Below are positions 8,518-17,082 of a DNA stretch of 59,525 bases, piece by piece. Origin of the DNA: an uncultured Paludibacter sp. (GTDB lineage Bacteria > Bacteroidota > Bacteroidia > Bacteroidales > Paludibacteraceae); the NCBI GenBank assembly GCA_900498215.1, contig LR026962.1, forward strand, positions 2,841,348-2,900,872, in the 5' to 3' direction. The translations under genes and the position numbers were made by a program. Each line of letters begins with the position of its first letter. The stretch's first letter is position 1. The notes under the pieces are model-generated. The model worked only from the letters and a program-made list of their open reading frames with translations. It had not been told where the DNA came from and searched no databases.

Positions 8518-8533
8518 TGGCACGCAAATTGCA
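8518..8533 (+). promoter_or_regulatory. Sigma-54 (RpoN) type promoter of lolA
   Basis: TGGCACGCAAATTGCA matches the -24/-12 consensus TGGCACG-N4-TTGCA, with GG and GC exactly 10 bases apart. Transcription would start near 8544, about 23 bases before the lolA ATG at 8567. No TAnnTTTG element is seen in the gap. No enhancer-binding protein is encoded nearby. Confidence 0.75.
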
Positions 8534-8566
8534 TTTTAACATTTAAACGATTAAAATTTTAAAACG

Positions 8567-9199
8567 ATGAAAAAAGTTACTTTTATAGCAAGTTTGTTGA
8601 TGGCGTTTACAATGTTTACCGCAAATGCACAAAGCGATGCCAAAGCTGTTGGTATAATTGAAAAAATATTGAATTTATCTAAAACCAACGCAGTTAAAAC
8701 AAATTTTACATTGACGGTTAAATCCGTTTCAGCAGAAAATCAAACCGTGAAGGGCGATATTACGATGAAAGGGAATAAATTTGTGCTGAATACCAACGAT
8801 ATGAACGTATTTTTCGATGGAAAAACACAATGGGCTTACCGTGAAGATTTGAACGAAGTTTCAATAACCAATCCTACTGAAAAAGAATTGGCAGAAACTA
8901 ATCCGATAGCGATTTTAGCGGCTTATAAAGCAAAATCGGTAATGAAAATAGCAAAAAAAACCGCTTCTATGTACGTCATACAACTCACTCCGAAAGATGC
9001 AAAATCGGATGTGAAAAAAATCCTTGTAAACGTAAACAAAACCAATAATTATCCGTTATCTTTGCAACTGACGGATAAAAAAGGAACGGTTTCAACGCTT
9101 ACACTTACACAATTCAAATCAAACCTGAAAGTTGCGGATAGTGAATTTGTATTTAATAAAAACAAATACAAAGATGTGGAAGTGAATGATTTAAGATAA
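8567..9199 (+). CDS. lolA: LolA-like outer-membrane lipoprotein carrier
   Basis: This 210-residue periplasmic protein has a cleavable signal peptide (MKKVTFIASLLMAFTMFTANAQ). Its beta-rich body resembles LolA-like proteins: FTLTVKSVSAENQTVKGDITMKG near the N-terminus, the repeating strand pattern NKFVLNTNDMNVFFDGKTQW, and an aromatic TQWAYREDLNEV stretch. LolA ferries lipoproteins from the inner to the outer membrane. The family diverges strongly in Bacteroidota, but an lolA-like gene directly after ftsK is a common arrangement there, which supports the call. A sigma-54-type promoter precedes the gene, and heptad repeats flank it on both sides. Confidence 0.8.
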   Translation: MKKVTFIASLLMAFTMFTANAQSDAKAVGIIEKILNLSKTNAVKTNFTLTVKSVSAENQTVKGDITMKGNKFVLNTNDMNVFFDGKTQWAYREDLNEVSITNPTEKELAETNPIAILAAYKAKSVMKIAKKTASMYVIQLTPKDAKSDVKKILVNVNKTNNYPLSLQLTDKKGTVSTLTLTQFKSNLKVADSEFVFNKNKYKDVEVNDLR

Positions 9200-9202
9200 T
9201 TA

Positions 9203-9251
9203 AGTCAGAAATTAGAAGTCGGAAGACAAAAGACAGAAAACAGAAGAAAAA
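9203..9251 (+). repeat. Degenerate 7-bp tandem repeat between lolA and trxB
   Basis: Seven 7-base units with consensus AGWCAGA: AGTCAGA, AATTAGA, AGTCGGA, AGACAAA, AGACAGA, AAACAGA, AGAAAAA. The tract starts 3 bases after the lolA stop codon and precedes the terminator. Confidence 0.75.
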
Positions 9252-9302
9252 AGAATTTATATTTTGGCTTCTTCAATTTGATGTCTGATGTACAAAAATA
9301 AC

Positions 9303-9345
9303 AAAAGCGTTTCCTTTTTTCCTGAAATCGGAAGCGTTTTTTTTT
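9303..9345 (+). terminator. Rho-independent terminator after lolA
   Basis: A 12-bp stem with two G-T pairs forms between AAAAGCGTTTCC (9303-9314) and GGAAGCGTTTTT (9330-9341), followed by an unbroken T-tract. Confidence 0.75.
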
Positions 9346-9346
9346 A

Positions 9347-9378
9347 TTTGGTATTTTAAATAAAAAACCCTATTTTTG
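9347..9378 (+). promoter_or_regulatory. Promoter of trxB
   Basis: TTTG (9347-9350), a 20-base spacer and TATTTTTG (9371-9378) match the Bacteroidota housekeeping promoter exactly. The predicted transcript has a leader of about 33 bases before the ATG at 9418. Confidence 0.8.
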
Positions 9379-9417
9379 CAGAAAATTTTATATTAGAATA
9401 ATATCACTATATACATT

Positions 9418-10359
9418 ATGAATGAAAAAGTAAGATGCCTTATAATAGGTTCAGGACCTGCGGGTTACACAGCTGCAATTTATGCTGCCCGCGCCAATCT
9501 TTCCCCTGTGTTGTATGAAGGTTTACAACCGGGCGGACAATTAACAACTACCACTGAAGTAGAAAACTTTCCCGGTTATCCCGAAGGAATTACCGGACCC
9601 GAATTAATGGAAGATTTGAAAAAACAAGCCGAACGTTTTGGTACAGATGTTCGTTTTGGGATGGCTTCGGCTACCGATTTATCTTCCAAACCATATAAAG
9701 TTACCATTGACAGCGAAAAAGTTATTGAAACCGATGCTTTAATTATTGCTACAGGCGCTACTGCAAAATATCTCGGAATTCCCGACGAAACAAAATATGC
9801 GGGCGCAGGAGTTTCTGCCTGTGCTACTTGCGACGGTTTTTTCTATCGTAATTTAAATGTAGCTGTGGTTGGAGGTGGAGATACCGCAGCCGAAGAGGCG
9901 ACTTATCTCTCCAATATTGCAAAAAAAGTATATTTAATTATCCGAAAAGATTATATGCGCGCATCAAAAATTATGCAGGAACGCGTGCTGGCAAATCCAA
10001 AAATCGAAGTGCTTTTTGAGCACGAAACACTTGGTTTAACCGGCGATAAAGTTGTTCAGGGGGCGGATTTGGTAAAAAGACGCGGAAAACCCGATGAAGA
10101 AAAAGTGCATATTGATATTGACGGATTTTTTCTTGCTATCGGACACAAACCAAATTCCAATATTTTCAAACCTTGGATTGAAACAGACGAGGTTGGTTAT
10201 ATAAAAACCGTTCCGGGAACGCCAAAAACAAATCTCGAAGGTGTTTTTGCTTGCGGTGATGTTGCTGATCCTCATTATCGTCAGGCAATTACGGCAGCAG
10301 GAACAGGATGTCAGGCAGCTATGGAAACCGAAAGATATTTGAGCGAAAAAGGGTTGTAA
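9418..10359 (+). CDS. trxB: Thioredoxin reductase
   Basis: This 313-residue cytosolic flavoenzyme passes electrons from NADPH through FAD to thioredoxin. The FAD-binding motif GSGPAGYTAAIYAARA lies at the N-terminus, the redox-active pair is CATC (Cys135, Cys138), the NADPH-binding motif is VVGGGDTAAEEA, and the second FAD motif is GVFACGDVADP near the C-terminus. Length and motif order match bacterial low-molecular-weight TrxB. It has its own promoter and a terminator on each side, so it is probably monocistronic. Confidence 0.97.
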   Translation: MNEKVRCLIIGSGPAGYTAAIYAARANLSPVLYEGLQPGGQLTTTTEVENFPGYPEGITGPELMEDLKKQAERFGTDVRFGMASATDLSSKPYKVTIDSEKVIETDALIIATGATAKYLGIPDETKYAGAGVSACATCDGFFYRNLNVAVVGGGDTAAEEATYLSNIAKKVYLIIRKDYMRASKIMQERVLANPKIEVLFEHETLGLTGDKVVQGADLVKRRGKPDEEKVHIDIDGFFLAIGHKPNSNIFKPWIETDEVGYIKTVPGTPKTNLEGVFACGDVADPHYRQAITAAGTGCQAAMETERYLSEKGL

Positions 10360-10377
10360 TGAACAATTATCAAATAA

Positions 10378-10410
10378 AATAAGGGGGCGTTTTTGCGCCC
10401 TTTATTGTCT
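10378..10410. terminator. Bidirectional terminator between trxB and the next gene
   Basis: AATAAGGGGGCG (10378-10389) pairs with CGCCCTTTATT (10396-10406) with one bulged G. It lies between convergent genes, with a T-rich 3' side for trxB. Confidence 0.75.
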
Positions 10411-12972
10411 TTATTTATTCAATGTTCCGATTATTCCATTTTTTGTAACAGTTTCAGCATTTATGTTTATTGTTTTACAAGAACTGTTGTTGCTGAAAGT
10501 AATTACGGCGTTTCCGTTTGCGTCTGTTTTCGCATTTGGATTCCAATATAATGTACGCCGATGATCATATTCATTTGGAGTTGATGTGTTTGGAGGAATG
10601 TTGAAAAATTCTTTTACCGGAGAATATCCTTGAAAATGAGTATTTCTGATGCCTGTAACATTATTGCGAGATTTAAATTCTTGATTTGTATAAATAAAAA
10701 CTACTACTTCACTCCCAGTTAATGAGTCTATTTTTGAATTACTGTACAAAAAAGATGTGCCTTCCTGCTCGTTTATGGAAATGGTTTCTATTTGATCTAT
10801 TATTAAAGTTGATAATTCGTCGTACGTACACATTGGTTTATTATTTATAGAACTTATCCCGGCAAAAAGACTGTTATTATCCAAGCAAAAAATGACATTT
10901 TTATTTTTATATCTTCCTTGAAGATAATGATTGTTATCTATAATATCGTAGCTAAAGTAAGGATTTTGTTGTTGAATAAATTCAAGTATGTTATTCGACA
11001 GGTTTTTATCACTGTCAATCAAATTATCGGCATATTTCTCCACATTATATACTATGGAAGCATCTCTCAGTCCTTCTCCTTCTCTTTTCCATTTTTTATT
11101 TCCTTTTATGGTAACTTCGTTCAAAAGTTGGATTTTTTCGCTTAAGGATCTTTCTTTTATCAAACTATCTTCATTTACAATATCCGATTGAATTGACTTT
11201 TCAGAGATACTGTCTGTTAATGTGTCGCCGATTGTAATGTTATTTGTAGGAATTTTTTCTTCACAGTAATCATATATTTTTAAGGGCAGGCTGAACATTC
11301 TATCCAAAACAATATTATTCTCTTTACGTTTATTGTTCTCTTTGGTTTGAATGGTTAGATTTTGCCTTCCGTAAAAATCTGTAATAGAAAAATTAAATTT
11401 CCCATCTTCATCGGTAAGTGTGTTTCCGTGTTGTGAAGTAGTATCGTTTGTGAGAAACATAAGTACGCTGACGTTTGGTTTGGGTTTGTTACGAAAGAGG
11501 GACTTTACGGTTCCCTCAACATATAATCCTTTTTCCATTGGTTGACTCATTGTTCGAGGAGTTTCATTGGTCATTTCTTTCCAAATATATCGGCTCCAAC
11601 CTTGCGTGAGCATTAATAAATCAAGCGCTTGTAGATGTTTTTTATCATCGCTCTCAAAATAGTAATTAGGTTCTTCAATGTATCCTCTTAAATCTGACGA
11701 TAACAGCAAATCAGAGAGAATATTGTTTACATAAAAATTATTTGGACTTAAAGAAGCGTCTCTTACAGCCACAGAAAAGCTGGTGGAAATCGGTTGATTG
11801 TTTTTATCGGTTAAACTAAATGACAGATTTATATTTTCAAACGGCTGATAAGTTGGTTTCTCTTGAGTAACTTGCATCTGCATTTCGCTGTGGTGGTTAA
11901 TAAATATCATTCGTTCGCTTAAAACTTCTCCATTAGCATTAAAAAGAGTAATTTGTGAAACTCCCGAAGGAAATATGTTTTTAGGATATGTCAAATAAAC
12001 GGTATTATCATTATTCCAAACCACTTTTTCAAAAGCATACAAAAAACCTCTGCAAGCAATATTTATTCCTAATGTGTCTGACGACTGATTTTCACTTTTT
12101 TGTATGCAAATATTTACTTTGTCTTTTATATAATTATTTATACTCATTGCAAATCCTTTGGGCTTAATCTCGGGAAGTGAAAAAGTATAATTTTTATTTA
12201 GATAAGTAACTTTTGCCGTATATTTACCTGAATCAGGCATAAATGAAAATGCTCCCATTCCATTATGTGCAGTAGAAAATTCGGTTATTAACTCGTTGTT
12301 TTCATTATAAATTTCTCCTGAAACAGTTGCGTTTTCTCCTTTACTTCCGGTGGCTTTGAACGCCACCATCGAAGTGATTCTTTTTACTAAATTTCCTCCT
12401 TCAGGATAGAATGTAACGGAGAGTTTTTCTTTTTGGTTATATTCTTTTCTTATTTTTGGAATACGAGTAGAATATGGTCTTTCTGTGATAACAGATTTAT
12501 AATCTCCATCGGTTTTGGGATTGTCGCATACGGCAAAAACGCGTGAAAAATAATTGTCGCTTCCGAAATTAAGCATATAACGAGTATAAGCTCTTACCTC
12601 ATAATAACCTCCGTAGTTGTAGTTTTGTAAATCAAATTCCCCGTTACATTGTCCGTCTTCAATTTTTAGTTTTCTTGTATCAAGTATATTGCCTTCGGCA
12701 TTTAGAAGCTCTACATAAAGTATTTTACTCAATTCGCTGAGAGAGTTTCTGTTAGCTTGTACAACGTATGCTTTAAACCACATAGTTTCGCCCAGATAAT
12801 ATTCTGTATTATCAAAATGAAGGTAAACTTTTTCCTGAGGGAAGTTTTTTGAAAATGTTATAAAACGATTAGTTAAATACGATAAATTATGAGAAGTGTT
12901 TTGAGCGGATAAAGTAATATTTATACAAAAAAATAATCCCCAAAAAATGCGGTATATAATTCTGAGTTTCAT
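10411..12972 (-). CDS. Exported macroglobulin/plug-like protein without a beta-barrel
   Basis: This 853-residue exported protein starts at MKLRIIYRIFWGLFF, with a signal peptide ending near ITLSAQ. The N-terminal part resembles macroglobulin MG domains (KVYLHFDNTEYYLGETMWFK, then several Ig-like repeats). The middle has a carboxypeptidase-regulatory-like repeat (VEGTVKSLF to DEDGKFNFSI). The C-terminal third looks like a TonB-receptor plug (TLIIDQIETISINEQEG) and ends in a DANGNAVITF strand segment. No outer-membrane barrel follows. Similar Bacteroidota proteins are annotated only by domain; the function is unknown. The start at 12972 rather than 13038 is favoured by a -7 box inside the longer form. 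Confidence 0.6.
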   Translation of the reverse strand: MKLRIIYRIFWGLFFCINITLSAQNTSHNLSYLTNRFITFSKNFPQEKVYLHFDNTEYYLGETMWFKAYVVQANRNSLSELSKILYVELLNAEGNILDTRKLKIEDGQCNGEFDLQNYNYGGYYEVRAYTRYMLNFGSDNYFSRVFAVCDNPKTDGDYKSVITERPYSTRIPKIRKEYNQKEKLSVTFYPEGGNLVKRITSMVAFKATGSKGENATVSGEIYNENNELITEFSTAHNGMGAFSFMPDSGKYTAKVTYLNKNYTFSLPEIKPKGFAMSINNYIKDKVNICIQKSENQSSDTLGINIACRGFLYAFEKVVWNNDNTVYLTYPKNIFPSGVSQITLFNANGEVLSERMIFINHHSEMQMQVTQEKPTYQPFENINLSFSLTDKNNQPISTSFSVAVRDASLSPNNFYVNNILSDLLLSSDLRGYIEEPNYYFESDDKKHLQALDLLMLTQGWSRYIWKEMTNETPRTMSQPMEKGLYVEGTVKSLFRNKPKPNVSVLMFLTNDTTSQHGNTLTDEDGKFNFSITDFYGRQNLTIQTKENNKRKENNIVLDRMFSLPLKIYDYCEEKIPTNNITIGDTLTDSISEKSIQSDIVNEDSLIKERSLSEKIQLLNEVTIKGNKKWKREGEGLRDASIVYNVEKYADNLIDSDKNLSNNILEFIQQQNPYFSYDIIDNNHYLQGRYKNKNVIFCLDNNSLFAGISSINNKPMCTYDELSTLIIDQIETISINEQEGTSFLYSNSKIDSLTGSEVVVFIYTNQEFKSRNNVTGIRNTHFQGYSPVKEFFNIPPNTSTPNEYDHRRTLYWNPNAKTDANGNAVITFSNNSSCKTININAETVTKNGIIGTLNK

Positions 12973-12987
12973 GGCGTTTTTATGTTT

Positions 12988-12995
12988 CAAAGGTA
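12988..12995 (-). promoter_or_regulatory. Putative -7 element for the 853-residue protein gene
   Basis: TACCTTTG on the minus strand matches TAnnTTTG, 15 bases before the chosen ATG. No clear -33 box is seen. Confidence 0.4.
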
Positions 12996-13080
12996 TAAAA
13001 TAAAAATGAATTTGTAAGTCTTTGAGAAATATATACACTTATTTGACGTATTTTTATCTTAAAAGTAAATTGATAATTTC

Positions 13081-13088
13081 TATTTTTG
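13081..13088 (+). promoter_or_regulatory. Putative -7 element for the TIM-barrel hydrolase gene
   Basis: TATTTTTG matches TAnnTTTG about 90 bases before the ATG at 13179. The -33 box is not clear. Confidence 0.4.
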
Positions 13089-13178
13089 TAACTCCTAAGA
13101 AAATAGAATGGATTTTTTCCTTTCTTTGTGATTGCACTACATTAATTTATTGTCCTTTTTTGAATGATTCTCAACATT

Positions 13179-15956
13179 ATGAAAAATATTAAATTCCTCG
13201 TTGCGATAATATTGATATTTGGATTCGGAATTACACAATTATGCTCTCAAACTGTTGGCGCCAATAATAATCTCACAGCACAACCTATTCCGGATAGAAC
13301 ATTATATTTCAACTTGTCAGATTCCGGAGTGTCAAAACCTATTACATGGGGATTAGATTTAGCTTGGCTAAGCGAGACGAATATTCGAAGAGGAATCGCT
13401 TATATGGGATTGGACAAAATAGATATAGTACGATCATCATTTACTCCTACAGACTCATTAATTGACGGTGATCTTAAAACCGCAGAGCTCAACACACTCA
13501 ATGCCAGGTTGAAAATAATGGATTTGCTTGATTCACATACAGTTGTTATGTTAAACGATGATAATCCAACTGTTTCGTCCTGGTATAAAGGAAATGCTCA
13601 ACACTGGGCACAGTTGATGGATGTAACAACAAGACGAGTTCAGGAGCATGGACGCAAAGTAATTTCCATTGCCCCCTTTAATGAACCCGACAATACTTCT
13701 GCAGGACAAGGAACTATTACTGATTTTTATAATATATGCGGAGAATTAAGAAATAATCCGAGATTTGACAGTATCCGTATATCAGGAGGAAATACACTTA
13801 ATACTGATTATGCTTTAGCTTGGTACAATCCTTTAAAAAGTAGATTGAACGAAGGAAATACACATCAACTTGCTGGTAGTTTTGATAATTATGTCAATTT
13901 CTTCGAAACGGTAAGAACAAACGGTCATTATGCTACAAATGACGAATTGCATAACGTGATGGAGGCAATGGTAGGAGTGGAATACGGAATGCAAAACGGA
14001 ATATGGTGGGGAACAGCCGAACTTGCTCGTGGAGAATTCGTAAAAGCCAGTTATGGCAAGCGGCTTGGTTATGCCGAACACAGATCAAATTGGACAGCAG
14101 CGTCCGTTTATCGAAATCCGGAGGGAAAAATACAAGCTTTCGGTGGAACCTCGGAAAGACAAGCAGCAACAACAACTTATCGTTTTGTATCAAAAGATAG
14201 AGATGTGTTTTATGACGGATACGGGCCTCAGCGAGAATATACTATGATATTACCGGGAGGAACCGGGTATCAACAAGGACAGACGAATGCAGAAAAGGTA
14301 GTAAATATAACTTGGGGGGACGATATTCAGCCCGTTATTAATGGTAAATATACGATAATAAACAGAAATAGCGGCAAAGCAATTGAAGTAGCTTTCGGTT
14401 ATACAACAAATGGAACTAATATTTTTCAAAGAACATATAGTGGTAAAACCTATCAACAATGGAATGTTACTCCTGTAGATTCACGAGTGGGAGGTGATTT
14501 TAGTTATTTTACATTAACTGCTGTACACAGTGGTAAAACTGCTGATGTTAACAATTTTTCATTGGATAATGGAGCTAATGTGCAACAGTGGGATGATAAT
14601 AAAAGTTCTAATCAGCAATGGTATTTGGAATATGCCGGAGATGGTTGGTTTTATATTCGAAATCGTGAAAGTGCAAAATGCTTGGAAGTGGTAAATGGAA
14701 GTTTATCTGACGCTGCTAATATTCAGCAATGGGAAAAGGATGGAGGAACAAATCAACAATGGAGATTTTTACCTGTTGATGTAACCGTTGAATTTGTTGC
14801 TCCAAGCGCACCAACCGATTTGATTGCTACACCAAACGCAGAATCTATTCAATTAAATTGGACTGCAAGTCCTGAAAGCGATGTTACAGGATATACGATT
14901 TTTCGTTCAGAAACAGCTGGAGGACCTTATAATACAATTGCTCGAGACGTAAAATTAACATCATTTGTAGATAATACAGCTACTACAAGTGAACAACGTT
15001 TTTATGTTGTAAAAGCGATAGATAAATCCATGAATCGTTCGGCGTATTCTAATGAAGTATCTTCATCATCTACAGGAATAAATGATATTATTGTACACTA
15101 TGAATTTGAAAACGCTACCTCAGACAGTACTGTTAATTTAAATCATGGAGCTTCCTATGGCGGAATATCTTATGTTGATGGTAAAAATAGCTCAAAAGCA
15201 ATTTCGTTGAATGGAACGGATGCTTTCGTTCAAATGCCCTCGGATATAGCAAATCAGCAGGAAATAACGATTGCAACGTGGGTTTATTGGAAAGGCGCTG
15301 CCGGTTGGCAACGAATCTTTGATTTTGGTAATGACCAATCTCAATATATGTTTTTAACACCTAATACAGGAGCAGGTCAAATGCGTTTTGCAATTAAGAA
15401 TGGAGGAAATGAGCAACAATTAAATACAAATGCTTTAACGATTGGAAAATGGACACATATTGCGGTCACACTTAATGGAGCAGGTGCAAAATTATATATG
15501 GATGGAGAATTGATAACGGAATCAAGCAATATTACAATAAATCCTTTAAATTTTAAACCTATCTTAAATTACATTGGTCGAAGTCAATTTAGCGACCCAT
15601 TATTTAAGGGATATATTGATGATTTTAGGATATATAATTATGCTTTATCTGCGGAAGAAATCAAACAAATTTCCGGAATTTACAACAGTGTAAATGATAT
15701 AGATTCTGAGAATAATTTAACGCTTTGGCCTGTTCCGGCTGATAAAATATTAAATTTGATTTATTCATCAAATTACGAAAATCAAAAAAAACAAATTTCT
15801 ATTTATAATACTGAAGGAGCATTGATGTTAAACAAAGAGATTAATTCAGGAGACAATATCAAAATAGATACTTCAAATTTTTCTTCAGGTGTTTATATCA
15901 TTAAATTGACAGGAAGCACAAACGCAATAGTGAAAAAAATAATTGTAAATCATTAA
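13179..15956 (+). CDS. Secreted TIM-barrel glycoside hydrolase with ricin, FN3, LamG and T9SS domains
   Basis: This 925-residue secreted protein starts at MKNIKFLVAIILIFGFG and is led by a signal peptide. Residues about 30-375 look like a clan GH-A barrel: ISIAPFNEPD offers Glu169 as acid/base, and MVGVEYGMQNGIWW about 100 residues later offers Glu268 as a nucleophile candidate. Then come a ricin-type beta-trefoil with repeated QQW motifs (about 380-520), one FN3 domain (about 535-625), a LamG/concanavalin-like module (about 645-825) and a T9SS sorting domain. I cannot assign a GH family with confidence; a GH30-like or endo-glucanase-type family is possible. It is the only plus-strand gene of this region and converges with the SUMF1 gene. 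Confidence 0.7.
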   Translation: MKNIKFLVAIILIFGFGITQLCSQTVGANNNLTAQPIPDRTLYFNLSDSGVSKPITWGLDLAWLSETNIRRGIAYMGLDKIDIVRSSFTPTDSLIDGDLKTAELNTLNARLKIMDLLDSHTVVMLNDDNPTVSSWYKGNAQHWAQLMDVTTRRVQEHGRKVISIAPFNEPDNTSAGQGTITDFYNICGELRNNPRFDSIRISGGNTLNTDYALAWYNPLKSRLNEGNTHQLAGSFDNYVNFFETVRTNGHYATNDELHNVMEAMVGVEYGMQNGIWWGTAELARGEFVKASYGKRLGYAEHRSNWTAASVYRNPEGKIQAFGGTSERQAATTTYRFVSKDRDVFYDGYGPQREYTMILPGGTGYQQGQTNAEKVVNITWGDDIQPVINGKYTIINRNSGKAIEVAFGYTTNGTNIFQRTYSGKTYQQWNVTPVDSRVGGDFSYFTLTAVHSGKTADVNNFSLDNGANVQQWDDNKSSNQQWYLEYAGDGWFYIRNRESAKCLEVVNGSLSDAANIQQWEKDGGTNQQWRFLPVDVTVEFVAPSAPTDLIATPNAESIQLNWTASPESDVTGYTIFRSETAGGPYNTIARDVKLTSFVDNTATTSEQRFYVVKAIDKSMNRSAYSNEVSSSSTGINDIIVHYEFENATSDSTVNLNHGASYGGISYVDGKNSSKAISLNGTDAFVQMPSDIANQQEITIATWVYWKGAAGWQRIFDFGNDQSQYMFLTPNTGAGQMRFAIKNGGNEQQLNTNALTIGKWTHIAVTLNGAGAKLYMDGELITESSNITINPLNFKPILNYIGRSQFSDPLFKGYIDDFRIYNYALSAEEIKQISGIYNSVNDIDSENNLTLWPVPADKILNLIYSSNYENQKKQISIYNTEGALMLNKEINSGDNIKIDTSNFSSGVYIIKLTGSTNAIVKKIIVNH

Positions 15957-16009
15957 GAAAGAGACCACTTATTAATCCAAGAAAAACTTTCTCAGTGTAG
16001 GATATGATT

Positions 16010-17059
16010 TTATTTCTCTATCACTAATTTAGTAATATAATATTTGTTTGAATTGTTTTTCACCTTAATAATGTACGTTCCATTGGTTAGATTATTTACA
16101 GAAAGTACATGAACATTTCCGTTAGAAATTGAAACAACACTTCCCGCACTGTTAACAATTTCAATACTTTTAATGTCTTCTTTCGTTTGGATATTTATAT
16201 AATTCTTTGCCGGATTCGGATAAATTTTAATAGCATCGTTTTTTATTTGTTCTACCGGAGTTAAGGATGTTTTTACCAAACGGAATCCTACAAAATTATA
16301 ACATTCCTCGGGAGAAATACTTTCACGATGTGTGAGATGAAGGTCGGTAGAACCTAATGAACGATAACCGCCACGAATTACTTTTGAAACACCATTTTCA
16401 GGTCCGGCTGGGTCTGTTGTAGAGCTAAGAATATCGTTATAACGTCCAAACCAATCAGAACACCATTCATATACATTTCCACTCATATCAAATAAACCCA
16501 AACTGTTGGCTATCTTTGTTGCGACCGGATGATTTGTATGTCCTGAATTATCATAATACCACGCTACAGTGGATGCAGTGCTACTTCCGCTGTAAGTATA
16601 AGTATTTTTATTTATTCCCCCTTTTGCTGCATATTCCCACTCGGCTTCGGTAGGAAGTCGTCCTCCAGCCCATTTGCAGTAAGCATCTGCTCCATACCAA
16701 GTTACTTTTATTACGGGATAATTTTCATAACCCGCAGCCGCTTGATAAACGTCATTATTTTTGATTATTCCCCAAGAGTCTTCTTTGAATAACGGTTTTC
16801 CGGCATAATTACCATTCAAAACGACAGAACTGTTGTAAGCATTCAGAAAATCTGCGAATTGAGCATTCGTAATTACATTTTTACTCATATAAAAATTACT
16901 AATGGAAACATTTCTTATTGGAGTTTCTCTTGTATAGGAACTGTTTCCCATTGTAAAAGTACCTCCAACTATTTGAATCATATCAGCATCGGGAATTTGT
17001 GCTTTTATTTCAACAAATCCAATTAAAAGTAGCGCCGTGAGAATAATATATTTTTTCAT
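16010..17059 (-). CDS. SUMF1/FGE-fold protein with T9SS domain
   Basis: This 349-residue secreted protein has a signal peptide and then a formylglycine-generating-enzyme fold: IVGGTFTMGN, ISNFYMSKNVITNAQFADFL, GRLPTEAEWEYAAKGG, FDMSGNVYEWCSDWFG and a closing VGFRLV. It ends in a T9SS sorting domain (IYPNPAKN). True FGE uses a Cys pair shortly after the RGGS segment; here that segment reads VIRGGYRSLGSTDLHLTHRE and has none, so sulfatase activation is unlikely. Such SUMF1-fold proteins can act as binding or structural modules. It starts 23 bases after the 1671-residue protein gene and is probably translated from the same mRNA. Confidence 0.85.
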   Translation of the reverse strand: MKKYIILTALLLIGFVEIKAQIPDADMIQIVGGTFTMGNSSYTRETPIRNVSISNFYMSKNVITNAQFADFLNAYNSSVVLNGNYAGKPLFKEDSWGIIKNNDVYQAAAGYENYPVIKVTWYGADAYCKWAGGRLPTEAEWEYAAKGGINKNTYTYSGSSTASTVAWYYDNSGHTNHPVATKIANSLGLFDMSGNVYEWCSDWFGRYNDILSSTTDPAGPENGVSKVIRGGYRSLGSTDLHLTHRESISPEECYNFVGFRLVKTSLTPVEQIKNDAIKIYPNPAKNYINIQTKEDIKSIEIVNSAGSVVSISNGNVHVLSVNNLTNGTYIIKVKNNSNKYYITKLVIEK

Positions 17060-17082
17060 TTCTGTACTAATTTGAATGTTTT

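Noticed and set aside
15957-16009. Terminator between the convergent hydrolase and SUMF1 genes
   Set aside because: Only a 6-bp AGAAAG/CTTTCT pairing with a long loop is present, too weak to call.
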